A stretch of DNA of 64,000 nt from Nodosilinea nodulosa PCC 7104. Its GTDB lineage: Bacteria; Cyanobacteriota; Cyanobacteriia; Phormidesmidales; Phormidesmidaceae. The stretch is from contig NZ_JH976538.1 of the NCBI RefSeq assembly GCF_000309385.1, positions 699,181 through 763,180 on the forward strand, read 5' to 3'. A model generated the notes under the pieces. The model saw nothing but the letters and a program-made list of their open reading frames with translations, was not told where the DNA came from and did not search any database. The number at the start of each line of letters is the position of its first letter. The stretch's first letter is position 1. Shown here one piece after another: positions 55,284 through 62,912 of this stretch. The translations under genes were made by a program, and so were the position numbers.

Positions 55284-56316
55284 CCTGGGCAACGGTGGCC
55301 GATTGCCAGGGGACACGTTCTGTAGATGCGCTGAGGTAGAGCGGGTGTTTGGGGTGTCCGGCCTTGGTTGTGCCCAGGCAATAAACGTTAGGCTTCAGCA
55401 GTTCATAGACTTCAGCTTCTCGATTAAAACTGCAATGAGCACCCCAGGCGGCGATCACCATTTCCGATCGCTCAGCAAAGTAGGCCAGCCACTTGTCATT
55501 GTCTGGCCCTACCGGGTCCGCCGCTGCCTTCATATCCTTCGGCAGGGTGGCCCTGAACCCGTAGGCATTGAGCATGAACATTCCGCCAAAGCCCCAAGAT
55601 TTAGCAAAATTGATGCAACGTCGAACCGTCGGATCATTATTCTCCTCATCGGCTGTCGATGGGTTAAGGCCACAAAAAGCAACCATCGGCAGCGACTCAT
55701 CCCAGATGCGCCATAGGCCATAACGCCAGGTTCGGCACTCAGAAAATAAAGCACCGCTAGGGGGCTGAATTAGATCAGAGCTATGAGAGCCTGACGAAAC
55801 CCTTGAAAAGACAGCCCCTACCTTTTCATCCATGACCTTAGCCCAATAGTCACGGTTAGGGCCTTTGTAAAAAACAATGCAGGTAAAATCGGGTGCGTCG
55901 TCGCACCCGTCAAACGAAATGCGTTTGCGAGGATGGCAGGCCAGATCAAAATAGTCTAAAGCCATTCTCGCCCACCTGGTAGACAAGTCGCACCGAGCTA
56001 GAACAGTGATCTGTTCAATGTCAGCGTCAAAGTCGATAATTCTTTGCATCCATGGGCGAGGGTTTGAAAATGGCCAGTTGCAGTACATATTGCCGTAGAA
56101 CGGTTGTTCAAGGCCATCATCCTGAATTGTATAAATCTTGTCGGCCCTGACGTTTTGATTGCCAATTACGTCGGAGCACGGGTCAAGATCAAAGCGATCG
56201 CACTGGTGGGCCTCGCGTACTGCATCCATAAACCAAAGAGGAGAATATCGCTTGTCGGTATCTTCAAAGACGCCAACAATTTCAACCTCTCCGGTAATTG
56301 TTAGCTGATAGATCAT
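55273..56316 (-). CDS. Dam-like N6-adenine methyltransferase fused to DUF1643, 347 aa
   Basis: N-terminal domain (about 20-150) like phage N6A methyltransferases: YSPLWFMDAVREAHQCDRFD, LDPCSDVIGNQNVRADKI, and a catalytic-loop-like YCNWPFSNPRPWMQRI, in which the expected N-P-P-Y/F is N-W-P-F. The C-terminal half is a DUF1643 domain: WRYGLWRIWDESLP, FCGLNPSTADEENNDPTVRR, FMLNAYGFRATLP, AWGAHCSFNRE and KAGHPKHPLYL. The two domains are usually separate proteins, so the fusion links DUF1643 to DNA methylation or base processing (inference). Confidence 0.8.
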   Translation of the reverse strand: MIYQLTITGEVEIVGVFEDTDKRYSPLWFMDAVREAHQCDRFDLDPCSDVIGNQNVRADKIYTIQDDGLEQPFYGNMYCNWPFSNPRPWMQRIIDFDADIEQITVLARCDLSTRWARMALDYFDLACHPRKRISFDGCDDAPDFTCIVFYKGPNRDYWAKVMDEKVGAVFSRVSSGSHSSDLIQPPSGALFSECRTWRYGLWRIWDESLPMVAFCGLNPSTADEENNDPTVRRCINFAKSWGFGGMFMLNAYGFRATLPKDMKAAADPVGPDNDKWLAYFAERSEMVIAAWGAHCSFNREAEVYELLKPNVYCLGTTKAGHPKHPLYLSASTERVPWQSATVAQAIC

Positions 56317-56702
56317 AGCGGCAGCCTTGAGCGAATTTCCAACGGATCAGGTACGGCATCAAGGCCAAGAAAAACAGGGATTCCTTTTAGATCGGCATAG
56401 GCTTGTTCTCGATCGGCTCCTGAGCTTGAATACTCGGAGTCTAGCCGCACCAGAGCATCGCAACGGTCTAGCCAAGCTAAACACCAACTCATCCATTCTT
56501 CGTAAGGTCTCCCTCTGATTTCATCGGAAAAATGAGAAAGTAGTGGGACAAAGGGAATATACCCCATGTCCATTAAATGATGCTGGGCCTTAATTTGAAG
56601 GATGACATTTTGAAGTGAATCGCCTTGAGTGTAGGGTGAGCTAACAAATATTGTTTTCTGTCGGCTTAGGTAGGGAGAACTAACAAGGGGCATATTTTTC
56701 AT
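56313..56702 (-). CDS. Nucleoside 2-deoxyribosyltransferase-like protein, 129 aa
   Basis: IFVSSPYTQGDSLQNVILQI, then MGYIPFVPLLSHFSDE, WMSWCLAWLDRCDALVRLD and SSGADREQAYADLKGIPVF follow the fold of the NDT-like/DUF4406 family (Rossmann-like, with SSPY, W-D-CDALVRL and GADxE). These act on or recognise nucleosides. It shares 4 nt (ATGA) with the Dam-DUF1643 gene, so a common nucleotide-modification task is plausible. Confidence 0.75.
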   Translation of the reverse strand: MKNMPLVSSPYLSRQKTIFVSSPYTQGDSLQNVILQIKAQHHLMDMGYIPFVPLLSHFSDEIRGRPYEEWMSWCLAWLDRCDALVRLDSEYSSSGADREQAYADLKGIPVFLGLDAVPDPLEIRSRLPL

Positions 56703-56743
56703 GATGGCAAGAAAGCAATAATAAAAATCTAGAGTGCAGTTTG

Positions 56744-57103
56744 TTATTCGGTTTTTTCGTCTATTTTTTGAGAGGTTAAAATAGAAGAGACGCGAGGAGC
56801 AAAATAATGTGGTTGCAGAACCCTACCATTTTTGCCTGTCCTCTCGACTCGGATAATAAGCCGAGGGTTGCTAGATCCTCCAGTTTTTCCGTACCCGAAA
56901 AAACATTGAGATGCTTTTGCATCTAGTACCTCTTGACACTGAGTTGGTTTAATAAACGGTCTGAGGTAATAAATAGCAATGCCTTCTCGAATGCTGGTAA
57001 AACTACCGTCAGCTATTCGCCTAGATAATGGAGTTTTCCAGGTCACTTTTTCACCGATATAGCTTTGCGGTGTTCGGTGAGATTTTGGCAATTGTTTTTT
57101 CAT
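56744..57103 (-). CDS. Hypothetical protein, 119 aa
   Basis: Not recognised. Basic, beta-rich (GIAIYYLRPFIKPTQCQEVL). The ATG overlaps the stop of 57100-57453 by ATGA. 41 nt separate it from the next gene downstream. Confidence 0.65.
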   Translation of the reverse strand: MKKQLPKSHRTPQSYIGEKVTWKTPLSRRIADGSFTSIREGIAIYYLRPFIKPTQCQEVLDAKASQCFFGYGKTGGSSNPRLIIRVERTGKNGRVLQPHYFAPRVSSILTSQKIDEKTE

Positions 57104-57453
57104 TTGATGTTTCGATCGGATAAACGACTGTTCTGGTGAGCGTTGAATCTGTTGATAGTCGTCTGTCGAGCTTTACGCTTGCCGTCGGCTTTTCTTCGTA
57201 AGGCTTTTGCAAAGCTCAGGGTAGATGCAATGGCATCATTTCTATCAAGCCGGTCAAACGTTTCTTTGGCATAGCCAAACAGTTTGACCACATCAATCAA
57301 ACTAGGGGAAGTGGTCAGCCATTCAAGAAAAGCCAAGAAGTCATCAGAGGCAGAAAGATCAGTTTCTTGGGGCAGGTACTCTACAGGCTGGCTAGAGCTG
57401 GACAGGGGCGGCGGTGGCGGCGGCGGTGGCGGTGGCGGCGGAATAGAAGTCAT
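57100..57453 (-). CDS. Polyproline-headed hypothetical protein, 117 aa
   Basis: Starts MTSI followed by twelve Pro, then a Ser/Pro segment and a helical body ending in a Lys/Arg-rich tail (RKADGKRKARQTTINRF). The poly-Pro head would be extended and interaction-prone; the basic tail may bind nucleic acid. The DNA shows a pure GGCGGT repeat at 57404-57440. Function unknown. Confidence 0.65.
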   Translation of the reverse strand: MTSIPPPPPPPPPPPPLSSSSQPVEYLPQETDLSASDDFLAFLEWLTTSPSLIDVVKLFGYAKETFDRLDRNDAIASTLSFAKALRRKADGKRKARQTTINRFNAHQNSRLSDRNIK

Positions 57454-57490
57454 CTGCTAGAACCGTGGACTGGTAACACGATTCTAGCAG

Positions 57491-57500
57491 AATTACAACT
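57491..57500. promoter_or_regulatory. Operator-like palindrome AATTACAACT
   Basis: ARTT-NN-AACT family member 38 nt upstream of 57100-57453; on the - strand followed by TAGAAT. Confidence 0.45.
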
Positions 57501-57522
57501 CAAGACCTATTCTATGGAATTG

Positions 57523-57747
57523 TCAAACATGCAAACAAACTGTTGTTGGGGTAATGGTTCCGTTGTTCAGGGCTTCTTCTCTTGATCGCTGGCAGTCGTC
57601 CAATGTTTCGTAGCGAAAAGTATAACTTTCGCCAGTTTGATTGAGAACTCCGGTGTAATACCATTTCCGGGTATCTTCTGCATGGCCAGTGCAGGTAGTC
57701 AATAAAATGAGAAGCAGCGAGAAAGTGGCACGAAGAATAAATTTCAT
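57523..57747 (-). CDS. Small exported protein, 74 aa
   Basis: Start at 57747. MKFILRATFSLLLILLTTCT plus GHAED is a signal peptide with a likely cleavage near GHA. The mature part is about 50 residues with two Cys. An in-frame longer start at 57852 is less likely because it would abolish the signal peptide. Divergent from 57765-58085. Confidence 0.65.
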   Translation of the reverse strand: MKFILRATFSLLLILLTTCTGHAEDTRKWYYTGVLNQTGESYTFRYETLDDCQRSREEALNNGTITPTTVCLHV

Positions 57748-57764
57748 GGCAGGAAGGTAAATAG

Positions 57765-58085
57765 ATGGACAGAATAAAAGTTGCAAATCAGTTGGCTGAG
57801 AAGCACCTTGCTCAACACGTTTTGGCTGGAAAGCAATCGCTACACCAGGCATCGAATAACAGAGGAGTGAACCAAACCCGTGAGGTTTATCGCCCTACAG
57901 GGATTGGCAAAAATGCGATCGATACCGAAATGGTCAAGCAGAGCAGGCCATTTACTCAAGGTGGACGTAAATACGGCTGGGCTGGCCAGGGAACTGTGGA
58001 GGCATGGCGATCGCAGACAGGTCTTGAGCTAGACAATCTGCGTAGGCCTGCCTTCTTTCCGGCAAAGCCAGACCCATCGGCTTGA
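57765..58085 (+). CDS. Small rightward hypothetical protein, 106 aa
   Basis: Basic, Gln/Arg/Lys-rich and helical at the N-terminus. It is the only rightward frame in this leftward region and overlaps the 3' end of 57956-58564 by 130 nt antisense. One of the two overlapping ends may be mis-called. Confidence 0.45.
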   Translation: MDRIKVANQLAEKHLAQHVLAGKQSLHQASNNRGVNQTREVYRPTGIGKNAIDTEMVKQSRPFTQGGRKYGWAGQGTVEAWRSQTGLELDNLRRPAFFPAKPDPSA

Positions 58086-58564
58086 GGGAATAGCAGTAGG
58101 TTCCCCTGCACGGGTGCCGGTGTGTCGGCCCAGGCGTCTTTTGGATGCAGCAAGGCATCTGAACTGAGGTAGGGCATATTGCCTCTAACCTCAAGCCACC
58201 GTGCTCGGTAGATGACCTGGCCCTGGGCATCGTCTACGTGGAACTCTTTAGACTGAAAGACGTTGTAGTAGAGCCGCAGGGTGCTGGTGGTGCGCTGGCC
58301 TGGGACCAAGATGCCTTGCCCCCAGGCATGGACATTCCGGGTCTGCTGCCGGATGGCCCGGTCGGCTCCTTTTTGGGATACGAAAAAAACCACATCTTTC
58401 AATGTGGCCTCGGTCACATGGCCAATGACTCGCCAGCCTTTCTTAGTTGAATCGTAGCTCTGAATTGACATTCGCTTATTCAGTAGGTTGCGGTATATCC
58501 TCACAGGCTGGTGTTCCCAGCCCGGTTCGAGCGGTTTGACTCTGGGCATAAGGATCGGGTTCAA
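57956..58564 (-). CDS. Phage hypothetical protein with KNVHAW-like motif, 202 aa
   Basis: Core VRIYRNLLNKRMSIQ, GWRVIGHVTEATLKDVVFFV, and TRNVHAWGQG in the middle follow a family of phage/prophage proteins (VRVYRNL...VIAH...KNVHA...G), of unknown role. A start at 58549 (MPRVKPLEPGW) would fit the family better. The last about 40 residues are rich in Arg/Ser/Pro and lie where the rightward ORF overlaps, so the true C-terminus is uncertain. Confidence 0.65.
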   Translation of the reverse strand: MNPILMPRVKPLEPGWEHQPVRIYRNLLNKRMSIQSYDSTKKGWRVIGHVTEATLKDVVFFVSQKGADRAIRQQTRNVHAWGQGILVPGQRTTSTLRLYYNVFQSKEFHVDDAQGQVIYRARWLEVRGNMPYLSSDALLHPKDAWADTPAPVQGNLLLFPQADGSGFAGKKAGLRRLSSSRPVCDRHASTVPWPAQPYLRPP

Positions 58565-58766
58565 ATATAAATTGGTAGCCTCGTTTTTCTTGGGCTTTAA
58601 TAAAATCGCTAAGCTGGCCTAGGCTTTGTCCCTGTGAAATTCCATGAGAATGGAAACCAAACTCATCACTGTAAAATTCACCAGAGGAATACTTGACATT
58701 GCCAATCACTATTTCATCTTTTCTGATTTCGTAAATAACAGGGTCATAATCTGGAATTATTGTCAT
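58476..58766 (-). CDS. Small hypothetical protein, 96 aa
   Basis: Start at 58766, 2 nt after the previous stop. Beta-rich N-terminus (YEIRKDEIVIGNVKYSSGEF) and polar tail. It overlaps the next gene start by 89 nt, or less if that gene starts at 58549. Not recognised. Confidence 0.6.
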   Translation of the reverse strand: MTIIPDYDPVIYEIRKDEIVIGNVKYSSGEFYSDEFGFHSHGISQGQSLGQLSDFIKAQEKRGYQFIFEPDPYAQSQTARTGLGTPACEDIPQPTE

Positions 58767-58768
58767 AA

Positions 58769-58948
58769 CTAGCTCTCCTGCTCTTTCCAGTTTTTGCAAG
58801 GGCGAATGCTGACGTAATACTCACCTTCGGTGAGATGTTTGTTAGCCTCTCTGGCTTCTTTGACTGCTTTACTGCGCAGAGTACCCGGCTCATATTCATG
58901 GGTAGTTTCTCGGGTATTTCCGTAGCGGTAATTTAGATAAAGAGTCAT
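58769..58948 (-). CDS. Small basic hypothetical protein, 59 aa
   Basis: Start at 58948 (MTLYLNYRYGNTRETTHEYE), just after the stop of the upstream gene. Charged helical body (SKAVKEAREANKHLTEGEYY). Not recognised; coupled in operon. Confidence 0.55.
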   Translation of the reverse strand: MTLYLNYRYGNTRETTHEYEPGTLRSKAVKEAREANKHLTEGEYYVSIRPCKNWKEQES

Positions 58949-58952
58949 TGAA

Positions 58953-59444
58953 TTAATCCTTGATAAATAAACGCCATTCCTTGTGATGTGAAATTTCACA
59001 ATTTATGAGCTTCGTGAGCGATGTTCTGGTCAGCTTGTACTTTTTACAAAACCTGGCTACCTTGCCGTTGTATAGGTTCTTCTTGCCATGTTGAGGATGA
59101 ATAAGCACAGCAATAAGTCTGTCTTGCCTAGCCTTCTTGACAAGGTACTCAGGACACCTTTCGTCGGGCCTTGTAATTACCCAATAAAGAGTGTATTGAG
59201 TAACATGGTCGGGATAATAGAAAATCTCGTAGAAGATCAATCCCTTTTGTTTCAGCTCTCTCAATCTGACAGAGTTTCGTTTAACGTTTAGGCCAAGTGT
59301 TTCTGATAGGTCGGACATGGAAAATGTTGTGCCGACAAATTCACGTAAGGCTAGAACCCAGTGGATATGGCCTGACTCAATGCCGCATGGATACTTATTT
59401 GCCAGCCATCGCATCAGCTCATATTCTTGTTCGTCTAGTGCCAT
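58953..59444 (-). CDS. Winged-HTH protein with NUMOD-like C-terminus, 163 aa
   Basis: A winged helix candidate spans FSMSDLSETLGLNVKRNSVR to LRELKQKGLIFYEIF. The C-terminal 45 residues (GKVARFCKKYKLTRTSLTKL then NCEISHHKEWRLF) resemble the small DNA-binding module found at the ends of homing endonucleases (NUMOD1-type: C-KK-L-xx-S-L-xx-hh). No GIY-YIG or HNH nuclease motif is present. Likely a DNA-binding regulator or a degenerate homing endonuclease remnant. Confidence 0.6.
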   Translation of the reverse strand: MALDEQEYELMRWLANKYPCGIESGHIHWVLALREFVGTTFSMSDLSETLGLNVKRNSVRLRELKQKGLIFYEIFYYPDHVTQYTLYWVITRPDERCPEYLVKKARQDRLIAVLIHPQHGKKNLYNGKVARFCKKYKLTRTSLTKLINCEISHHKEWRLFIKD

Positions 59445-59450
59445 AGTCAA

Positions 59451-59963
59451 TTAGAGAGGCGTTGGTTTTTTGTAGCCGAGAAGACGCTTTTCAGATGGCA
59501 TCATTGCGCCCAATCTACGAGGCAGCATAATGCGATAATTGGCCTCTGAATACTGAAAAGAAACATCCTTGTTGAACTCAACATCTCGAAAGTTAACGGT
59601 GAAGCCGGAAGATCTGTTGACGTAAGTAAAAGGCCTAGACTTCCAACCTTTAGGCTCATCAACCCAATTAACTGGATCGCAGGCGTTGGCTGAAATGCAG
59701 GCACCACTTGATTCAACGAGGTCTAATCGTCGTGTTTCTTGATTGCACTCCAAGGCCCGAGTCTTTTTCCCGTTTACTGTTTTGTCTACCCAATTGCAAT
59801 CGGTATATCTTTCTCGTAATTCAAGCTGGGTCCACCAACTGCCACTGACCAATTTCAAGGTTGTTGGAACACCTGACATTCGATCAAGTATGAATGTAGC
59901 AACAATGCCTAGAATTACAACGCCAATCACGATGTAATGTATGTTAGAAGTATAGGATTTCAT
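59451..59963 (-). CDS. Membrane-anchored hypothetical protein, 170 aa
   Basis: An N-terminal transmembrane segment (IHYIVIGVVILGIVATFIL) is followed by an exported-like domain with four Cys (DCNW, ALECN, GACIS, ACDPV), probably disulfide-bonded. Stop 6 nt before the next ATG. Possibly acts at the inner membrane; function unknown. Confidence 0.7.
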   Translation of the reverse strand: MKSYTSNIHYIVIGVVILGIVATFILDRMSGVPTTLKLVSGSWWTQLELRERYTDCNWVDKTVNGKKTRALECNQETRRLDLVESSGACISANACDPVNWVDEPKGWKSRPFTYVNRSSGFTVNFRDVEFNKDVSFQYSEANYRIMLPRRLGAMMPSEKRLLGYKKPTPL

Positions 59964-60310
59964 TAGTTCAGGACTCCAAAAGAAATTCGTTCAAGAACTA
60001 CCCGGCCAAGCTGGGTAATGTAATAACTCGGCTCTGGAACAGTTTTGGGCGCAACTTCAAAAATCAGCCTGTATCCCATAAGTGGATCAAGGAAGAACTT
60101 TCTAAAGCCATCCTTTTCTAGTTCTTCAAGTTGATCCTGATTGAGGCAATCAATAAGACTGGATTTGGCAGGCATTCTATTGCCTTGATTTATTTGAGTC
60201 AAAACCAATTTGTGGCACGGAGAGCACCTAATAAATTCTGTGGCAATGCCTGACAAATAAACGTAAGCCTCTAGTTCGGTAAACGGGGAGGTTCTTGTAT
60301 TTGAAATCAT
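59963..60310 (-). CDS. Hypothetical protein, 115 aa
   Basis: Not recognised. Small Cys-containing patch (RCSPCHKLVL) and a helical stretch (CLNQDQLEELEKDGFRKFF), ending with ITQLGRVVLERI that could be a winged-helix wing. Its stop codon overlaps the ATG of the next gene by a base. Confidence 0.65.
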   Translation of the reverse strand: MISNTRTSPFTELEAYVYLSGIATEFIRCSPCHKLVLTQINQGNRMPAKSSLIDCLNQDQLEELEKDGFRKFFLDPLMGYRLIFEVAPKTVPEPSYYITQLGRVVLERISFGVLN

Positions 60311-60348
60311 GGTCTAGCTCCATAGAAATAGAATGCAGATGCAGGCTA

Positions 60349-60972
60349 CTAAGGGAGAAGACGATCTATCGTCGTCTTGAAAATTTCGTCCGCAACAGTG
60401 TCGAACGGACGGTTTGCGTCGATCGCCACAATGCGTTTAGGGTACAGCTCACAAAGGGCTTTATACCCGGTATATACCCGTTCATGAAACTCAATGTCAG
60501 AATTTTCGATGGAGTCCAAAGGCCGGTCAATTCGGCGCAGGCTTTCCCTGGGATTAATATCCAGAAAAATGGTCAGGTCAGGGATTAGGCCCCCGGTGGC
60601 AATATTATTTACTGCCTCTACCATACGCAGAGGCAGTCCTAAGCCATAGCCCTGATTGGCATAGGATGAGTCGATAAAGCGATCGCAGATGACCCATGCA
60701 CCTTCATCTAGTCGGGGGTAAATAAAATTGTGGCAGTGTTCAGCTCGGTCTGCCGCAAAAAGCAGCAGCTCGGCTCGTTTGGAGTTTGCAGATTTCGAGA
60801 GTAATTTATCTCTTACCCCAAGCCCAAAGTTGTTAAGGCATGGTTCTGCGGTCAGCAATACTGGCTTTTCAAAGTTAAGATGACGGAGCAATCGTTTACC
60901 CAAGTCAATTGCAAGCGTAGTCTTTCCTGCACCTTCGCAGCCTTCAAATGTAATCAGCTTAGATGTGTCCAT
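60349..60972 (-). CDS. tmk: Thymidylate kinase
   Basis: Start at 60972 (MDTSKLITFEGCEGAGKTTL): P-loop FEGCEGAGKTT, then TAEPCLNNFGLGVRDKLLS, the DRF-IDSSYANQGYG motif (D-R-F/Y...S-x-x-A-x-Q), and an Arg-rich LRRIDRP lid segment. It phosphorylates dTMP to dTDP, raising dTTP for phage DNA synthesis. An in-frame start at 61014 overlaps the preceding gene. Confidence 0.9.
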   Translation of the reverse strand: MDTSKLITFEGCEGAGKTTLAIDLGKRLLRHLNFEKPVLLTAEPCLNNFGLGVRDKLLSKSANSKRAELLLFAADRAEHCHNFIYPRLDEGAWVICDRFIDSSYANQGYGLGLPLRMVEAVNNIATGGLIPDLTIFLDINPRESLRRIDRPLDSIENSDIEFHERVYTGYKALCELYPKRIVAIDANRPFDTVADEIFKTTIDRLLP

Positions 60973-60976
60973 GGGT

Positions 60977-61192
60977 TTATGAAAGAATGCCGATAATAAC
61001 AACTGGCCCGTCAATTACCTTACCATCAAGGTTCTTGTATTTGAACGTGCCGAAGAATGCAGTTTCACTTGGCCACTCTGCGGGTATTTCGTATTCTTCC
61101 CCCCAGTCACCTACAGCAACAGGGGGGTCAATACCATCAGGCAGCTCACGCTGAATCTGTTGCAAATTTGCTATGTATTCAGAAAGCTTCAT
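60977..61192 (-). CDS. Small hypothetical protein, 71 aa
   Basis: Not recognised. Amphipathic N-terminus (LSEYIANLQQIQRELPDG), then a beta body. Stop is 4 nt before the tmk start. The ATG shares bases with the stop of 61189-61413. Confidence 0.6.
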   Translation of the reverse strand: MKLSEYIANLQQIQRELPDGIDPPVAVGDWGEEYEIPAEWPSETAFFGTFKYKNLDGKVIDGPVVIIGILS

Positions 61193-61413
61193 GAAGAATA
61201 TTTTCCCTTGATATATTCAGCAAATTCTAAAATCTCCTTCTCGGATTCTTCAGAAAGATTCATCCGAGTTACCAGAGTCATTAAGGCTTGCAAGTGAGTA
61301 GGGCCAAAATCTTCATCTATAAAATATTCAACCATTCTTGAGATAACTTGCTGCCTATAGTCTTTGGCATCGCAAGACTTATCTAGCTTTTGTTCTTCTG
61401 CATCAAGGTTCAT
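61189..61413 (-). CDS. Small acidic helical protein, 74 aa
   Basis: Start at 61413 (MNLDAEEQKLDK), 8 nt after the stop of the PP-loop gene; an in-frame TTG at 61425 overlaps that stop. All-helical, acidic, with a single Cys. Not recognised. Confidence 0.6.
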   Translation of the reverse strand: MNLDAEEQKLDKSCDAKDYRQQVISRMVEYFIDEDFGPTHLQALMTLVTRMNLSEESEKEILEFAEYIKGKYSS

Positions 61414-61421
61414 AGGAAATC

Positions 61422-62912
61422 TCAAATAAACAGCTGTAATTGTTGGCCAGCTTCGGCCTCTCCAGTAATCGCATACCAGGCCTGATTAAATTTGGCCTGG
61501 TCGGCTACCTTCTCGTTAATGCGATCGGGAGCCACCACGTAAAACTCTTCAGCCGAGGGAAAGGAAAGAATGGGCCTGGGATAACGCACTGCCCGAACAA
61601 ATGGGAAGCACTTAAAATAGTCAAGCTTTGCAAGCGGTTGGGAATAGCCCTGGTAGGGTTCTCCCCGCAGATCGATGCCTTTCCTGCCTTTAGTTATAAT
61701 TATAGAACTAGAAAGGCCAGTTATAAGTTTCCGGTTGCTACGAAATTTGCGTTTACGCAGGTCTACCGTCTCAACCTTTTCAAGTGTGAGCCGCCTTTCA
61801 TCGGCTACTTGCAAGAGAAGTAGGTCCATAGATATGCGATCGCCCTGGGCCAGCTTGACCAGCTCACGCATAGAATCAACCTGCCAGTGAGTCGGATTTT
61901 TATCAGTAGGTCTAAAGAACTCCTGATATGCCCGCCTGACCCTGAACAGTGCCCAGGTATCTATCTGGGCCAGAGAGTCGGCTACGAGGTGGTCTACCTC
62001 GGGCAGATACTTCTTGGTAAAGGTGAACGCAGAATGATGGCTGAACAGGTGCATTCGGTCATTCAGGACCAGGGTGTTAAACTCGGCCTGGACGGCATCG
62101 ACAGCCCCGTAGGGTTCGAGCTGGTAACGCTCAACAGCCGACCACTCTTCTACGAACGGGCAGCGAGTGCAGGCCGATTTCTTCCAGTCCACCCCAAAGA
62201 GACTCTTGAGGTAGTTGAAGCAATCGGCCCGGTCCCACTTGAGCACGGTGATCAGCGGGTAAAGGTACTGCTCTCCCCGGCAGCCATACTCAGATGAGCG
62301 GGACATGCGGCCAGCCTCATCGAGGTTGTAGCCGAGCACTGGCCCCCAGAGCACGGGTGCCTTGCTCTTGCCCTTAGCGGCCTTTCTGGCTTGTGCCAGG
62401 TCGGCAGCTACGATCGGCTGGTGAAGCCTCTCACCCCTGGCGTAGAACTCCAAGATGAAGATCGCAGAATCCAGGGTGAACCCTTTGTACTTCATCGCGC
62501 AGGTATGGGGCCTGCCGAGCTTAGGTGTACTGGCCGAAATATCGTGCTCGTCGCTGAGCTTCCAGATGCCCAGGCGATCAGCATCCTCTCGGGTGCAGAT
62601 GAACTCGGCGGGGCAAGTGGAATCACTGGCCACAATAATGCCGTCCTTCTGGCTGGGACCAGCTCGGCCAACTTGGATCAGGCGTATGCCATGCTGACGC
62701 AGCAGGGGCAGTATGAACGTCTCGACCAGAAACTTTGTGCTCTGGTATTCGAGGCCGGTGATCGCAAAGAGGACGATGATCTGATGCAGCTCGATCGGCC
62801 TGCCGGTGTTCGGGTCGATTGGCCTGGAGCTGGGGTCGAATATCCACTTACAAAGAAGGGCAGAGGATTCAACCCCTGCCCCGAAATTGAACAGTACAAA
62901 GTACGGTTTCAT
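61422..62912 (-). CDS. PAPS-reductase-like PP-loop protein, 496 aa
   Basis: N-terminal PP-loop: FNFGAGVESSALL (about 8-20, in place of SGGxDSxxL), then ILPLLRQHGIRLIQVG, a Cys-Ala-Met patch PKLGRPHTCAMKYKGF (about 129-144) and KSACTRCPFVEEW (about 245-257). This matches the phage and defence PAPS-reductase/DndC-like branch of ATP-pyrophosphatases with a Cys-rich insert. Such enzymes activate a substrate with ATP and add sulfur or another group, as in phosphorothioation or sulfate reduction. The C-terminal 240 residues have no recognised domain. The substrate cannot be read from sequence. Confidence 0.75.
   Translation of the reverse strand: MKPYFVLFNFGAGVESSALLCKWIFDPSSRPIDPNTGRPIELHQIIVLFAITGLEYQSTKFLVETFILPLLRQHGIRLIQVGRAGPSQKDGIIVASDSTCPAEFICTREDADRLGIWKLSDEHDISASTPKLGRPHTCAMKYKGFTLDSAIFILEFYARGERLHQPIVAADLAQARKAAKGKSKAPVLWGPVLGYNLDEAGRMSRSSEYGCRGEQYLYPLITVLKWDRADCFNYLKSLFGVDWKKSACTRCPFVEEWSAVERYQLEPYGAVDAVQAEFNTLVLNDRMHLFSHHSAFTFTKKYLPEVDHLVADSLAQIDTWALFRVRRAYQEFFRPTDKNPTHWQVDSMRELVKLAQGDRISMDLLLLQVADERRLTLEKVETVDLRKRKFRSNRKLITGLSSSIIITKGRKGIDLRGEPYQGYSQPLAKLDYFKCFPFVRAVRYPRPILSFPSAEEFYVVAPDRINEKVADQAKFNQAWYAITGEAEAGQQLQLFI
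61701..61712 (+). promoter_or_regulatory. Repeated 12-mer TATAGAACTAGA inside PP-loop gene
   Basis: Fourth copy of the 12-mer, here within coding sequence of 61422-62912. It may be chance or an internal regulatory site. Confidence 0.25.
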
